Source: Lichenicoccus sp965276875
Lineage (GTDB): Bacteria > Pseudomonadota > Alphaproteobacteria > Acetobacterales > Acetobacteraceae
Direction of reading: 5' to 3'
NCBI RefSeq assembly: GCF_965276875.1
Contig: NZ_OZ255701.1
Coordinates: 2,108,001 to 2,172,000 of the forward strand
Length of the DNA: 64,000 nucleotides
A model generated the notes under the pieces. It saw nothing but the letters and a program-made list of their open reading frames with translations. It made no database searches and was not told the origin of the DNA. Of this stretch, positions 44,796-54,499 are shown piece after piece; positions within the stretch are counted from its first letter, which is position 1; every line of letters begins with the position of its first letter. Position numbers and translations under genes: made by a program.

Positions 44796-46705
44796 TGGAC
44801 CCCGATCACGCCTACCAGCCTTCCGACCTCGCGGCCCAGGACATCGACGCCTATCTGCTACGCCACCAGCATAAATCGCTGCTGCGCTTCATCACCTGCG
44901 GCTCCGTCGATGACGGCAAGTCCACTTTGATCGGCCGGCTGCTCTACGACAGCAAGATGATCTTCGAGGACCAGCTCGCCGCCCTCGAAGCCGACAGCCG
45001 CAGGGTCGGCACGCAAGGAGGCGCGATCGATTTCGCGCTCCTCGTCGACGGGCTGGCCGCAGAGCGCGAGCAGGGCATCACGATTGATGTCGCCTACCGG
45101 TTCTTCGCCACCGACGCACGCAAGTTCATCGTCGCCGACACACCTGGACACGAGCAATATACCCGCAACATGGTCACCGGCGCCTCGACAGCCGACCTGG
45201 CAATAATCCTGATCGACGCCCGCAAGGGGGTGCTCACACAGACCCGTCGGCACAGCACGCTCGCCCACCTGGTCGGCATCCGCAACCTGGTACTGGCCGT
45301 CAACAAAATGGACCTGATAGGCTACGACCGTGCCCGCTTTAATGCGATCGTCGCCGACTACGCGGCCTTCGCCAAAAGCATCGGGATCGCTGCCTTCACG
45401 CCGATGCCGATTTCGGGCTTTGTCGGCGACAACATCACCACCCGCTCGGCCAACACGCCCTGGTACGAAGGCCCGACCTTGATTGCGCATCTGGAGACGG
45501 TGCCGCTTGATACGGTTGCTGATCAGGCGCGGCCGTTTCGTATGCCGGTGCAGTGGGTCAACCGGCCCAATCTCGATTTTCGTGGCTTTTCCGGCCTGAT
45601 CGCGAGCGGCACGCTCGGCCCTGGCGACGCCATCCGTGTGCTGCCCTCGGGCCGTACCTCGACGGTTTCGCGCATCGTCACCTTCGACGGCGATCTCGAC
45701 CGCGCCGTCGCGGGCCAGTCGGTGACGATCTGCCTCGCCGACGAGATCGACTGCTCGCGCGGCGATGTGATTGCAGCCGCAGGCAATCCGCCGCAGGTCG
45801 CCGACCAGTTCGAGGCGACCCTGGTCTGGATGGCCGACGAGCCGCTGCTGCCGGGCCGCCCCTATTGGCTCAAGCTCGCCGCGCAGACGGTGAGTGCGAG
45901 CGTGCAGGCGCCGAAATACCAGCTCAACGTCAACACCCAGGAGCATTTGGCGACCAAGACGCTGGAGCTGAACGCGATCGGCGTCGCCAACCTCTCAACC
46001 GACAAGCCGATCGTCTTCGAGCCTTACGCCGACAGCCGCGATCTCGGCGGCTTCATCCTGATCGACAAGCTGAGCCATGCCACCGTCGCCGCCGGCACCC
46101 TGCATTTCTCGCTGCGACGCAGCCAGAACCTGCATTGGCAGGCGCTTGACATCAGCCGCGAGGCGCATGCCGGCCTGAAGAACCAGCGCCCCGCCGTGCT
46201 CTGGTTCACCGGCCTGTCCGGCGCCGGCAAGTCGAGCATCGCCAACCTGGTGGAGCGGCAGCTCCACCGCATGAACCGGCATACGTTCCTGCTCGACGGC
46301 GACAATGTTCGGCACGGGCTGAACAAGGATCTTGGCTTCACCGAAGCCGACCGCATCGAAAACATCCGCAGGGTCGGCGAAGTGGCCAGGCTGATGACCG
46401 ACGCCGGCCTGATCGTTATCACCGCCTTCATCTCGCCGTTCCGCGCCGAGCGGCAATTGGTGCGCGACATGATGGCCCCCGGCGAATTCATCGAAATTCA
46501 CGTCGACACCCCGCTCGCCGAGGCAGAGCGGCGCGACCCAAAGGGCCTCTACAAAAAGGCGCGAGCCGGCACTCTGGCCAATTTCACCGGCATCGACAGC
46601 CCCTACGAGGCGCCGTTGGCCCCGGAAATCCACATCGACACGACCGTGCTCAGCGCCGAACAGGCCGCCCACCTGATCGTCCAGCAACTGCTCGGCTTCG
46701 CGTAG
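44795..46705 (+). CDS. cysNC: Bifunctional sulfate adenylyltransferase subunit 1 / APS kinase (CysN/CysC fusion)
   Basis: The 636-residue protein joins the GTPase subunit of ATP sulfurylase (residues 1-450) to APS kinase (about 460-636). The GTPase has CGSVDDGKSTLIGRLLYDS, DTPGHEQYTRNM and VNKMDLIGYD. The kinase has FTGLSGAGKSSIANLVERQL, DGDNVRHGLNKDLGFTEADR and FISPFRAERQLVRDMM. Together with CysD it takes sulfate to PAPS. The fusion is common in alphaproteobacteria. No PAPS reductase gene is in the window, so the later reduction or sulfotransfer is encoded elsewhere. Confidence 0.97.
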   Translation: MDPDHAYQPSDLAAQDIDAYLLRHQHKSLLRFITCGSVDDGKSTLIGRLLYDSKMIFEDQLAALEADSRRVGTQGGAIDFALLVDGLAAEREQGITIDVAYRFFATDARKFIVADTPGHEQYTRNMVTGASTADLAIILIDARKGVLTQTRRHSTLAHLVGIRNLVLAVNKMDLIGYDRARFNAIVADYAAFAKSIGIAAFTPMPISGFVGDNITTRSANTPWYEGPTLIAHLETVPLDTVADQARPFRMPVQWVNRPNLDFRGFSGLIASGTLGPGDAIRVLPSGRTSTVSRIVTFDGDLDRAVAGQSVTICLADEIDCSRGDVIAAAGNPPQVADQFEATLVWMADEPLLPGRPYWLKLAAQTVSASVQAPKYQLNVNTQEHLATKTLELNAIGVANLSTDKPIVFEPYADSRDLGGFILIDKLSHATVAAGTLHFSLRRSQNLHWQALDISREAHAGLKNQRPAVLWFTGLSGAGKSSIANLVERQLHRMNRHTFLLDGDNVRHGLNKDLGFTEADRIENIRRVGEVARLMTDAGLIVITAFISPFRAERQLVRDMMAPGEFIEIHVDTPLAEAERRDPKGLYKKARAGTLANFTGIDSPYEAPLAPEIHIDTTVLSAEQAAHLIVQQLLGFA

Positions 46706-47031
46706 CACCAAGCCGATTTGTGCGAAGGCGACCGCTGGTCGCGTGCCGAGCCCACGCCGATGCGGCATCACTGGTCGAGTTGGGAGCATAGGGAAGGACG
46801 TGAGTACGTCTACAGCAAATTTACTGTTTATTTCTGGTTCAAATGCCCAAACAAACAGCTAAACTTCCAAACGCCGTGATAGTCCTGCCACAGTAAAAGG
46901 CAATATTTCACGAGGCAAGGTTTTCTCTATCGCCTCGGCGAACAGCCGCCAGCTTAATCAGAGGCACGGTCCGGTCGGTTCAAGCGCGGTGCCTGGCTCG
47001 ACGCCGGCGATTCCAGAAGGGGCAGCTCAAG
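46706..47031. other. Intergenic region between cysN/C and the TonB receptor
   Basis: A 6-bp hairpin, GCGACC-GCT-GGTCGC, lies at 46728-46742, about 20 bp past the cysN/C stop, but without a T-run it is a poor intrinsic terminator. A second small hairpin, GACGT-GAGT-ACGTC, lies at 46797-46810. The AT-rich stretch 46810-46930 is unlike the rest of the window and likely holds the TonB receptor promoter. I found no cobalamin-box consensus. Confidence 0.5.
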
Positions 47032-49794
47032 ATGACGGGCGCATACTCCGTGTTGCGTGGCACCCTTGCCGGATCAGTAACCGTCACAGCGTTGCTGGCG
47101 ACATCCGCGGCCCTGGCTCAGCTTGCGCCGCCTGGCACCACGGTCGCATCGGAGGCAGCCGTGCAGGTGGCCCGGAAATCCACCCCGAACACCGCGCCGC
47201 GCCCGGCCACCACCGAAAGCATCGTTGTCCGGGCACAGCGCCGGTTGCTGAGAGAAAAGGACTCGCCGAGTGCCGTGACCGAACTCGGGACATCCCAGAT
47301 CGCGCAGACCGGCGTGCAGGGAAGTGTGGCGACATTGCTGCGCGCGGCACCGTCCGTGTATGTCTATCAGCAGGGCATCGGCAACAACGAGCCGGTGCTG
47401 TCGATCCGCGGCACGCGCGGGCTGGAAACGGCGCAGACGCTCGACGACGTGCCGATGCAGGATCTGCTTTACGGCGGCAGCGGCGCCTTCCTGCAAAACA
47501 TCATCGGCGGGCGCTTCAGTCTCGAACAGATCAGCGGGGTTTCGATCTATCCGGGTGTGGCCTATCCGGACAAGAACACGTTCGGCACCATCGGCGGCAC
47601 GATCGCCTACGCATCGCTGCGCCCCTCGCCGAAGCCCTATATCGACGTCACCGGATCGATCGGTTCGTTTGGAACCTATAACGAAGGCATCGAGCTCAAC
47701 TCGGGTGCCATCGACAGCCCTCTCGGCACCGGCGACAACGCGCTCAGAATGATACTGAAATATTCCAATCTGCAAACCAACGGCTTCATTGATTATACGC
47801 CCGCGAAATACAACAACGTATTTTTCGCTCTCGACAAGCCATACGATGGCGGCCTGTCGAAGCTGCAGGCTACGATCATCTACAATACGGCCAACGGGCT
47901 GATTACCCCCGAGCCGGTGCCGATCCCATATCTGAACCAGAACGGTCTCTACAGCAACTACTCGCCCGATCAGGAGTTCTCCAGGGAGCAGAACGACTTC
48001 CTGACGATCCTGCTGCGCGACGACACCTACATCAATGACTACCTGAATGTCGGGTTGAGCACGTTCTATCTCAATTCCGACTCGACAACCATGAACTACG
48101 GCAACCCGAGCATCTTTTCCACGCCGGGGGTTCCTGGATCGGTCACTGTCGGGGGTGCCTCGCCGTTCAATCAGACGCCCGCGGGCTTCGGCCAGCAGGG
48201 CGATTACGGCCCTGGCAGCATCTATTATCAGCCGCCTGTCTACACCTATGACGGGGCTGCCGCGTATTCCCCTGGGACCGGCGCGTGTCCGGCCAGCGTC
48301 GCGGCCGCATGGGCCGGCGTCGGTCAGGCAAGTCCCTGCGGCTACAATGCGCTCGCCAGCACGATCCATAACGACACCTACGGCATCCAACCGCGTGCCA
48401 CCATCACGCTGCCGGAGTATTTCGGCGTCGCCAACACCATCAAGGTCGGCGGCCTGGCCGCCAAGGAAACGCAGCCGAACCCACCCTATTGGTTCGGCGG
48501 CACGTCGACGCCACCGCGGACCGCGGCCAACCTCACCATCTATTCGAGCGGCGATGCCGCGGACGGCGGCGTGCAACGGACCATCTATCAAGGCTATTTG
48601 CAGGACAAGATCGACCTGCTGCACAATACGCTGCATCTGACGCCGGGCGGAACGCTGGAGGGAACGTCTTCCAGCTATGTCGGCGGCAATGTCTTCGGCG
48701 GCACGCCCTCGGCCAGCGCGCTCGCCAGCCCGTACTGCCAGGCCGGCAATCCGTGCAAGTTCGGCAGCTTCCAACAATCCAAATGGGATCGTGACCTGTT
48801 GCCGTTCTTCAACGTCAGCTACGATCTCGACCGCGTCCTGCCGGCGGCGAAGGGCGTTTCGCTCTATGCCAGCTACGGCGAATCCGCTTTGTTCGCGCCG
48901 GTGTCCGACTTTTCGCCGAACCTGCTGGGAGCACCGCCCAGCGCCTCGATCGTGCACATGTACGAAGGCGGCGTGAAGTACAACGTGTCCAACCTGGTGC
49001 TCTCCGCCGACTACTTCTACCAGAAGGTCGATCGCGATTTCGGGTTCTTCACCTACCAGTCCGGCCCGCTGACCGGCGACTCGCTCTACACCAATGACGG
49101 GCAGCGCGAGTTCAAGGGCGTGGAGGCCGCGGCCACGTGGCAGGTGAACACGCATTGGCAACTGTTCGCCAACGTCTCGCACACGCTGGCCAAGTACCTC
49201 GCAACGACCCTTGCCTTCACCAGCGTCCAGGAGGAGCAGTTCGGCATCGCGCTGCGCGGCAAGCCGATCACCGGCATACCGGACTGGCTGTCGACCTTTG
49301 GCGTCGACTACAACCATCACGATCTGGCCCTTGCCGGTGATGCGCTCAACGTGCGCTTCGAGGGCCAATATACCGGCAAGCAGCAGACCTCGTATTATCT
49401 GAGCGGCTACGAGAATATCGGCCCACTCCCCGGCGTCACGGCGCTGCCCGGCAGCTACGGCTACTACGAAGCGCTCGCCGGTCAGGCGGTCTACGATCCC
49501 AATGGCGGCATCAATCCCTTCGTAATCTTCAACCTCGACGCCAACTACAGGCTTCCGGTGCAGCACGTCGGGCCACTCAAGACGATCAGCTTCGACCTCA
49601 ACGTGCTCAACCTGTTCAACAACCAATATTTCCAGTACTATTATCGTCAGGTCACCCCGACCGCCTGCGGCGTGTTCAAAAGCGGTCCGTTCAAGGGGCA
49701 GCAGATCAGCGGCGAGGGCTGCACCCCGCAATTCGCCGACGGTCTGCCCGGCGAGCCGTTCGCGATCACCTTCACCGCCACCGCCCACTTCTGA
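47032..49794 (+). CDS. TonB-dependent outer-membrane receptor
   Basis: The 920-residue protein has a signal peptide ending near ALLATSAALAQ, a possible TonB box (ESIVVRA near residue 64), a plug domain (SPSAVTELGTSQIAQTGVQG, LSIRGTRGLETAQTLDDVPM) and a 22-strand barrel that ends in Phe (FTATAHF). It imports a substrate too large for porins, using TonB energy. The D-aminopeptidase gene follows 10 bp downstream, so the two form an operon, and the Dpp-type transporter operon lies opposite. By context the substrate is a peptide rather than a siderophore, but this is inference. The start has GGGGCAG upstream. Confidence 0.92.
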   Translation: MTGAYSVLRGTLAGSVTVTALLATSAALAQLAPPGTTVASEAAVQVARKSTPNTAPRPATTESIVVRAQRRLLREKDSPSAVTELGTSQIAQTGVQGSVATLLRAAPSVYVYQQGIGNNEPVLSIRGTRGLETAQTLDDVPMQDLLYGGSGAFLQNIIGGRFSLEQISGVSIYPGVAYPDKNTFGTIGGTIAYASLRPSPKPYIDVTGSIGSFGTYNEGIELNSGAIDSPLGTGDNALRMILKYSNLQTNGFIDYTPAKYNNVFFALDKPYDGGLSKLQATIIYNTANGLITPEPVPIPYLNQNGLYSNYSPDQEFSREQNDFLTILLRDDTYINDYLNVGLSTFYLNSDSTTMNYGNPSIFSTPGVPGSVTVGGASPFNQTPAGFGQQGDYGPGSIYYQPPVYTYDGAAAYSPGTGACPASVAAAWAGVGQASPCGYNALASTIHNDTYGIQPRATITLPEYFGVANTIKVGGLAAKETQPNPPYWFGGTSTPPRTAANLTIYSSGDAADGGVQRTIYQGYLQDKIDLLHNTLHLTPGGTLEGTSSSYVGGNVFGGTPSASALASPYCQAGNPCKFGSFQQSKWDRDLLPFFNVSYDLDRVLPAAKGVSLYASYGESALFAPVSDFSPNLLGAPPSASIVHMYEGGVKYNVSNLVLSADYFYQKVDRDFGFFTYQSGPLTGDSLYTNDGQREFKGVEAAATWQVNTHWQLFANVSHTLAKYLATTLAFTSVQEEQFGIALRGKPITGIPDWLSTFGVDYNHHDLALAGDALNVRFEGQYTGKQQTSYYLSGYENIGPLPGVTALPGSYGYYEALAGQAVYDPNGGINPFVIFNLDANYRLPVQHVGPLKTISFDLNVLNLFNNQYFQYYYRQVTPTACGVFKSGPFKGQQISGEGCTPQFADGLPGEPFAITFTATAHF

Positions 49795-49804
49795 GCACGA
49801 CGGC

Positions 49805-51382
49805 ATGACGCAAACCCTCTCCGGCCGGCTGGATCGCGTTCTGCACAACGTGCCACGCGCCTACCCGGGGCCGGGCGGCGCAATCGCCGTGTTGCGTGAA
49901 GGCGAGGTCCTGGTTCGCCACGCCTGGGGTTGGGCGAACGCCGAGCGGCGCATCGCGTTTACGCCGCGGACGCTGTTTCGGATGTGCTCCATTACCAAGC
50001 AGTTCACCTGCGGCGTGCTGCTGGACCTGTTCCCAGACCCTTCGGTGCTGGACAGTGACGTGCGTCGGCATTTGCCGCGGCTGGAGCAGTCCGCACCCAG
50101 CACCCTGCATCTGTGCCACAACCAGTCCGGCCTGCGCGACTACTGGGCGGTGGCGATGTTGCAGGGTGCGCCGGCGGAGTCCGCGTTCGGCGACAGCGAC
50201 GCCGTCCGGATCATCGCCGGCACCCAAACAGTGCAGTTCACGCCAGGCAGCCGCTATGCCTACGCCAACCAGAACTTCCGTATCCTTTCGGACATCCTCC
50301 AGGAGTGCACCGGGTGCTGCTTCGCGGAGCTGCTGCGCGCCGGCATTTTCGACCGGCTCGGCATGGACACTGCGTTCCTGGCCGCCGACACGCGCGCGAT
50401 GCCGGACGGCACAGAGGGCTATGAGGGGACGTACGAAGGAGGCTTCCGGGCGGCGGAGAACCGCATCCTCTGGACCGGCGACGCCGGGCTTGGCGCCAGC
50501 CTCGACGACATGATCGCCTGGGAGCGCCACATCGATGCGACACGCGACGACCCGGATGCGCTCTACAGCCGCCTCTGTGCACCGGTGCAGTTCGACGACG
50601 GGAACCAGGCCGCCTATGGCTTCGGCCTGGGTCGTCGAAACGTGCTGGGCCGGGCGGTCAATGCTCACGGCGGCGCGCTTCGTGGCTGGCGCAGCCACCG
50701 CATGTTTGTGCCCTCCGAGCGCATCTCCGTGATCGTCATGTTCAACCATCTCTCGGCCGCGCACGAAGCGGCGACGGATTTGCTCGCGGCCGTACTGGGG
50801 GAGGAACGTCCGCCTCCCGCCGCCGCCGGCCCCGATCCGCACTGGCTCGGCGGCTATGTCGAGCCGGAAACGGGGCTCGCCGTCCGCATTGACGTCATGC
50901 CGGGAGCCGGGCTGCGTCTGCGCTACAATCACCCGGCGGAGCATCTCGATTTGCAGCCGGACGGATCGGCGCGCGGCGATAGCGTAAGCCTAAGGCCGGA
51001 GGATGACGGCCTGCGTATGGACCGCCCGGATGAGAACCAGAGTTCCCGCTTGCGCCCGTGCCGCGGGACGGCGGCGCTCGACGTTGCCGGTCGCTACCGC
51101 TGCGACGAGCTGGAATCCGAGCTGACCATCGCCGATGCCGGTGGCCTGCTCTATGGCGGCTGCTCCGGCCCGCTTGGCCAGGGGCGCATGGAACTGCTGG
51201 AGGCGGTCGGTCCCGATCTCTGGACCATGCCTTGCCCTCGGGCCCTCGACCACACACCGCCCGGCGACTGGACACTGGCCTTCCAGCGTGACGGGACAGG
51301 CACGGTGAGCAAGGTCGAGGTCGGCTGCCTGCTGGCCCGCCGGCTGCCCTATCAGCGCCTCGGCTCCTCCGCCGGCGCGTAG
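49805..51382 (+). CDS. dap: D-stereospecific aminopeptidase (serine hydrolase, DAP family)
   Basis: The 525-residue protein matches the Brucella (Ochrobactrum) anthropi D-aminopeptidase over its whole length. The catalytic domain has Ser62 and Lys65 in MCSITKQFTCGVLLDL, Tyr153 in YAYANQNFRILSD and His288 in VNAHGGALRGWRSH. The two C-terminal beta-barrel domains are present (ETGLAVRIDVMP, DVAGRYRCDELESELTIADA). The family releases D-amino acids (D-Ala, Gly) from the N-terminus of short peptides and amides. No signal peptide is seen, so it acts in the cytoplasm. It follows the TonB receptor by 10 bp, and its end overlaps the convergent permease gene by 31 bp. Confidence 0.92.
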   Translation: MTQTLSGRLDRVLHNVPRAYPGPGGAIAVLREGEVLVRHAWGWANAERRIAFTPRTLFRMCSITKQFTCGVLLDLFPDPSVLDSDVRRHLPRLEQSAPSTLHLCHNQSGLRDYWAVAMLQGAPAESAFGDSDAVRIIAGTQTVQFTPGSRYAYANQNFRILSDILQECTGCCFAELLRAGIFDRLGMDTAFLAADTRAMPDGTEGYEGTYEGGFRAAENRILWTGDAGLGASLDDMIAWERHIDATRDDPDALYSRLCAPVQFDDGNQAAYGFGLGRRNVLGRAVNAHGGALRGWRSHRMFVPSERISVIVMFNHLSAAHEAATDLLAAVLGEERPPPAAAGPDPHWLGGYVEPETGLAVRIDVMPGAGLRLRYNHPAEHLDLQPDGSARGDSVSLRPEDDGLRMDRPDENQSSRLRPCRGTAALDVAGRYRCDELESELTIADAGGLLYGGCSGPLGQGRMELLEAVGPDLWTMPCPRALDHTPPGDWTLAFQRDGTGTVSKVEVGCLLARRLPYQRLGSSAGA

Positions 51383-52743
51383 TGGCGCCAGATGTTCCTT
51401 CGGCGCACCACCAGCAGATAATAGCCGACGCCGGCGCACAGCATGGCAACCGTCACCAGCAGGCCCGGCAGTCCTGCCGCCGGGTCCAGCATGTCCGCCC
51501 ACAGCACGCCGGCAAGTGCGAGCAACGCCAGCAGCGGCGGCAGCGGGAACAGCTTCATCCGCGCGTGCGTCTGTGCCGTGCTGTTGTTGCGTCGTCCGAT
51601 CATCACCGCGACGCAGAGCGTGGCGTAGGTCGCGACATTGCCGTTCGCGAGAATGACGACCAGCACATTCAGCGGGACAAAGCAGCAGGCCAGCGCACCC
51701 GCGCCGACGGTCAACGTCGCGACGTGCGGGGAATGGAAAGTCGGATGCACGCGCGCCAACCGCCGGTTGATCGCCGCCGGCCAGCTGCCGTCCCGTGCGC
51801 TGGCATAGAGCTGGCGGCCACCGGCCAGGGCGACGGCAATCATGGCGTTGAAGATGGCGGCGGCGACGCAAAGGCTGATCAGGCGCGCGATGGTCGGACC
51901 CCCGCTGGCGCGAATGAAATCCGGCACCGGTGTCGCGGACGCGGCCAGCCGCGCCAGGTCGGGGCTACCCACGACGATGCCGAGCAAGGGCAGCATTTCG
52001 GCAACCGCGGCGATGGCGAGGGACCAGTACACCACGGCGGCGACGCTGCGGCGGGCGTCTCGTAACTCCTCGCCGAACAGCACGACGGAGCCATAGCCGT
52101 TAAAGGCGTAAATCCCGCTGGCCGCAGCGACCCCGAGTGCCGCCGCGGGCACGGCGCGCACGCCGCCCGTGCCGTCCGCCATCATTGGATGCAACAGGTT
52201 GCGCGCGAGATCGCCATGCGCGTGCAGCAGACCGAGCAGCGCGGTCACGGCAAGGGCGGCGATCTCGGCGGCCAGCAGCGTGCCGGTGAACACGGCGTTC
52301 AGCCTGACGCTGAGCACGGCGATCAGCGTCACCACGGCCACCGCCGCCAGCGCGGTCGGCACCACCGGCAGACCAGGCACGATGACGCGGAGATAGTCGG
52401 CCATGCCAAGGCCGGACAGCGGCAGCGCGAAGCACAGACCACCGAGATTGATGGCCAGCATGGCGAAACCCGCCGGGACCCCGAGCACCCTTCCGGCGAT
52501 GGTGTACTCGCCGCCGGTATGCGGGAAGGCAGAGCCCAGCTCGGCATAGACCGATGCCATGGCGATACCGAGCACGATCGCGGCGGTAAAGCACAGGATG
52601 ACGCCGCTGCCGACCTGATGCAGGACATCCGAACCGACGATGAAGACGCCAATACCCGGCGACAGGCCCGCCAGGGTGATCAGCAGCCCGCCGACACTGG
52701 TCATCTCGCGCTTGAGGACGGGTTCATCGGCCGCCGGTATCAT
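51352..52743 (-). CDS. APC family amino acid permease
   Basis: The 463-residue inner-membrane protein has 12 hydrophobic segments and the APC superfamily pattern: LLITLAGLSPGIGVFIVG in helix 1, YAELGSAFPHTGGEYTIAGR after helix 2 and YAFNGYGSVVLFGEELRDAR in helix 6. It should move an amino acid or amine across the inner membrane. It is the last gene of the ten-gene peptide operon, its start overlapping the SDR stop by 4 bp. It may import or export a product of the peptidases. No specific substrate can be read from the sequence. Confidence 0.88.
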   Translation of the reverse strand: MIPAADEPVLKREMTSVGGLLITLAGLSPGIGVFIVGSDVLHQVGSGVILCFTAAIVLGIAMASVYAELGSAFPHTGGEYTIAGRVLGVPAGFAMLAINLGGLCFALPLSGLGMADYLRVIVPGLPVVPTALAAVAVVTLIAVLSVRLNAVFTGTLLAAEIAALAVTALLGLLHAHGDLARNLLHPMMADGTGGVRAVPAAALGVAAASGIYAFNGYGSVVLFGEELRDARRSVAAVVYWSLAIAAVAEMLPLLGIVVGSPDLARLAASATPVPDFIRASGGPTIARLISLCVAAAIFNAMIAVALAGGRQLYASARDGSWPAAINRRLARVHPTFHSPHVATLTVGAGALACCFVPLNVLVVILANGNVATYATLCVAVMIGRRNNSTAQTHARMKLFPLPPLLALLALAGVLWADMLDPAAGLPGLLVTVAMLCAGVGYYLLVVRRRNIWRHYAPAEEPRR

Positions 52744-53480
52744 TTGCCGCCATCCACGCTGAGCGTCTGGCCGTTGATCCAGCCGGCCAGGTCGCTGGCC
52801 AGGAACAGCACGGCATGGACGATATCCTCGATTGTTCCGAGCCTGCGCATCGCGATCGCCTCAAGCAGGCGCCGCTGCCCCTGCGGCCCAAAATCGTCCC
52901 ACTGGCGCTCCGTCGCCGGATTGGAACGGACGAAACCAGGGGCCACGCTGTTCACCGTGATGCCGAAGCGGCCAAGTTCATGGGCGAGTTGCCGGGTCAG
53001 GCCGATCTCGCCCGCCTTGGCCGCGGCATAGGCCTGTATCCCGGTCAGGCTGATGCCGAGTCCGGCGCCGCTGGAGATGGTGACGATACGACCATGCCCC
53101 GCCGCCTTCATGCCGGGGATTACCGCCTGGGCCATCAGAAAGGCGCCGGTCAGGTTGACGGCCAGAATGGACTGCCACTCCGCCGCACTGACCGTCTCCG
53201 CGGGCTTCCCCTGCTGCCCGCAGACGCCGCCGGCGCTATGCACGAGGATGTCGAAGGGGCCGAACGCATCGATGGCGTTTTGAATTGCCGAAGCGTCGGT
53301 GACATTCACGATCGCGGTTTGCAACGCGGCACCGCTGGCGGTCTCTTTAAGACCCGCCTCGTTGATATCGACCGCGAGCGTCATCGCCCCCAGCCGCGCG
53401 AACGCCTGCGCGATGCCGCGCCCGATACCGTGGCCGGCGCCGGTAACCAGCGCACGGCGTCCTTCGAACCCGATCCGCAT
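52740..53480 (-). CDS. Short-chain dehydrogenase/reductase
   Basis: The 246-residue classical SDR has the cofactor loop ALVTGAGHGIGRGIAQAFAR, with acidic Asp in AVDINEAGL after beta2, which favours NAD(H). The NSAG-type motif lies in ILVHSAGG, the catalytic Ser in IVTISSGAGLG and Tyr-Lys in QAYAAAKAGEIGL, though the Tyr is followed by AAAK. It ends with the usual LSVDGG. It oxidises or reduces a hydroxy/keto compound. It is coupled to the ketopantoate-reductase-like gene (1 bp overlap) and to the permease (4 bp overlap), so it acts in the same pathway. Confidence 0.9.
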   Translation of the reverse strand: MRIGFEGRRALVTGAGHGIGRGIAQAFARLGAMTLAVDINEAGLKETASGAALQTAIVNVTDASAIQNAIDAFGPFDILVHSAGGVCGQQGKPAETVSAAEWQSILAVNLTGAFLMAQAVIPGMKAAGHGRIVTISSGAGLGISLTGIQAYAAAKAGEIGLTRQLAHELGRFGITVNSVAPGFVRSNPATERQWDDFGPQGQRRLLEAIAMRRLGTIEDIVHAVLFLASDLAGWINGQTLSVDGGK

Positions 53481-54499
53481 CAGATGCTCTCCGGCAAGCT
53501 GTGGGCGAGAGCCAAGAGGTTGGCGCGATCCAGGAGCCGGGCTCCGTCTTCGATCTGGTGGATCATCGTGATCAGGCGCCGCGTGAGCGGTGCCGCAACG
53601 GGCACCCCCGTCTCGACCACGGGATCGAGCTGGGCATCCACCTCGGTGCGGCGCTTGCGGATTGCGAGGTCGCGCCAGATGCCGCTATGGGATTTCGCCG
53701 AGCGGCGATTATGCGACACCATGGTGTTGAACGATGCCGCGATCGCCGCATCGTCGCCACCCGGCGCGAACGCCGCCGGATCAAAGCCATTGAAGCCGCG
53801 CGGCCGCACACCCCTGGCCAGGCTGACGGCAATCACCTCGCGCGCCAGCGCCACCAGAATCGCCCGATACTCGGGTGCCTCCAGCACGTCGGCGATCGAC
53901 TCATTGGTGACGGCGGTGGCGAACAGCAGAGCGCCATAGCCGAGCTTGCCCCAGAGGTAGCCGAAGATGTCATCGGTCACGGTCGCCGCCGGCTCGAAGC
54001 ACAGCAGCCGTGCGTGCAGACCGTCGAGCCGCGCGCTTGGCCGGCCGTCGAGTTCGCCCAGGACGCATGCGCCGCGTCCGCCATACAGGATGCGCCCCGG
54101 CGCGATCATATCGGCACCGAAATTGATGAACGCGCCGATGACCCGGTGCATGCCGACGATGCCGCCGATCAGCGGTTCGTTCAGCCCGTTCTGCAAGGAG
54201 GCGACGTATCCGGACTCCGCCAGATGCGGCAGCAAGGCGCGGGTCGCCGCCTCGGTGTGGTGCGCCTTGACGCAGAGCAGGATGCGATCAAAGCGGCCCG
54301 ACACCTCTTCGGGCAGCGCCACGCGCACCGGGACGGTGAACCGCTCGATCGGACCCTCGATCGCCAGCCCGCGGCCCCGCATCGCCGCGACATGCTCGGC
54401 GTCGGCATCGACCAGCAGCACGTCCTGGCCGGCGCGGACCAGAGAGGCGCCGATCGTACCGTCAACGGCGCCGGCGCCCCAGATCAGGAGCTCGCTCAC
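53480..54499 (-). CDS. 2-dehydropantoate 2-reductase family protein
   Basis: The 339-residue protein has an N-terminal Rossmann domain (LLIWGAGAVDGTIGASLVRA) and the C-terminal helical domain of ketopantoate reductases (FGYLWGKLGYGALLFATAVT with the conserved Lys; SFNTMVSHNRRSAKSHSGIW with Ser-Gly-x-Trp). Family motif RILLCVKAHHTE is also present. Such relatives outside pantothenate synthesis reduce other 2-keto acids, for example in sugar or amino-acid breakdown. The GTG start overlaps the isoaspartyl peptidase stop by 4 bp (GTGA) and its own stop overlaps the SDR start by 1 bp. A role in processing keto acids from released amino acids is an inference. Confidence 0.85.
   Translation of the reverse strand: MSELLIWGAGAVDGTIGASLVRAGQDVLLVDADAEHVAAMRGRGLAIEGPIERFTVPVRVALPEEVSGRFDRILLCVKAHHTEAATRALLPHLAESGYVASLQNGLNEPLIGGIVGMHRVIGAFINFGADMIAPGRILYGGRGACVLGELDGRPSARLDGLHARLLCFEPAATVTDDIFGYLWGKLGYGALLFATAVTNESIADVLEAPEYRAILVALAREVIAVSLARGVRPRGFNGFDPAAFAPGGDDAAIAASFNTMVSHNRRSAKSHSGIWRDLAIRKRRTEVDAQLDPVVETGVPVAAPLTRRLITMIHQIEDGARLLDRANLLALAHSLPESI

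Noticed and set aside
46728..46742. GCGACC-GCT-GGTCGC as intrinsic terminator of the cys operon
   Set aside because: A six-pair stem without T-run is too weak to call; kept only as a remark in the intergenic entry.
46780..47031. Cobalamin riboswitch before the TonB receptor
   Set aside because: No B12-box consensus or the typical long paired leader could be seen.
47074..49848. A 924-codon open frame on the minus strand opposite the TonB receptor
   Set aside because: It is the exact antisense of a gene with clear signal peptide, plug and barrel. Its translation is Arg/Gly/Val-rich without any family motif; high GC keeps antisense frames open.
49772..50944. A 390-codon minus-strand frame opposite the D-aminopeptidase gene
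   Set aside because: It is antisense to a gene with all catalytic residues in register and has no family features of its own.
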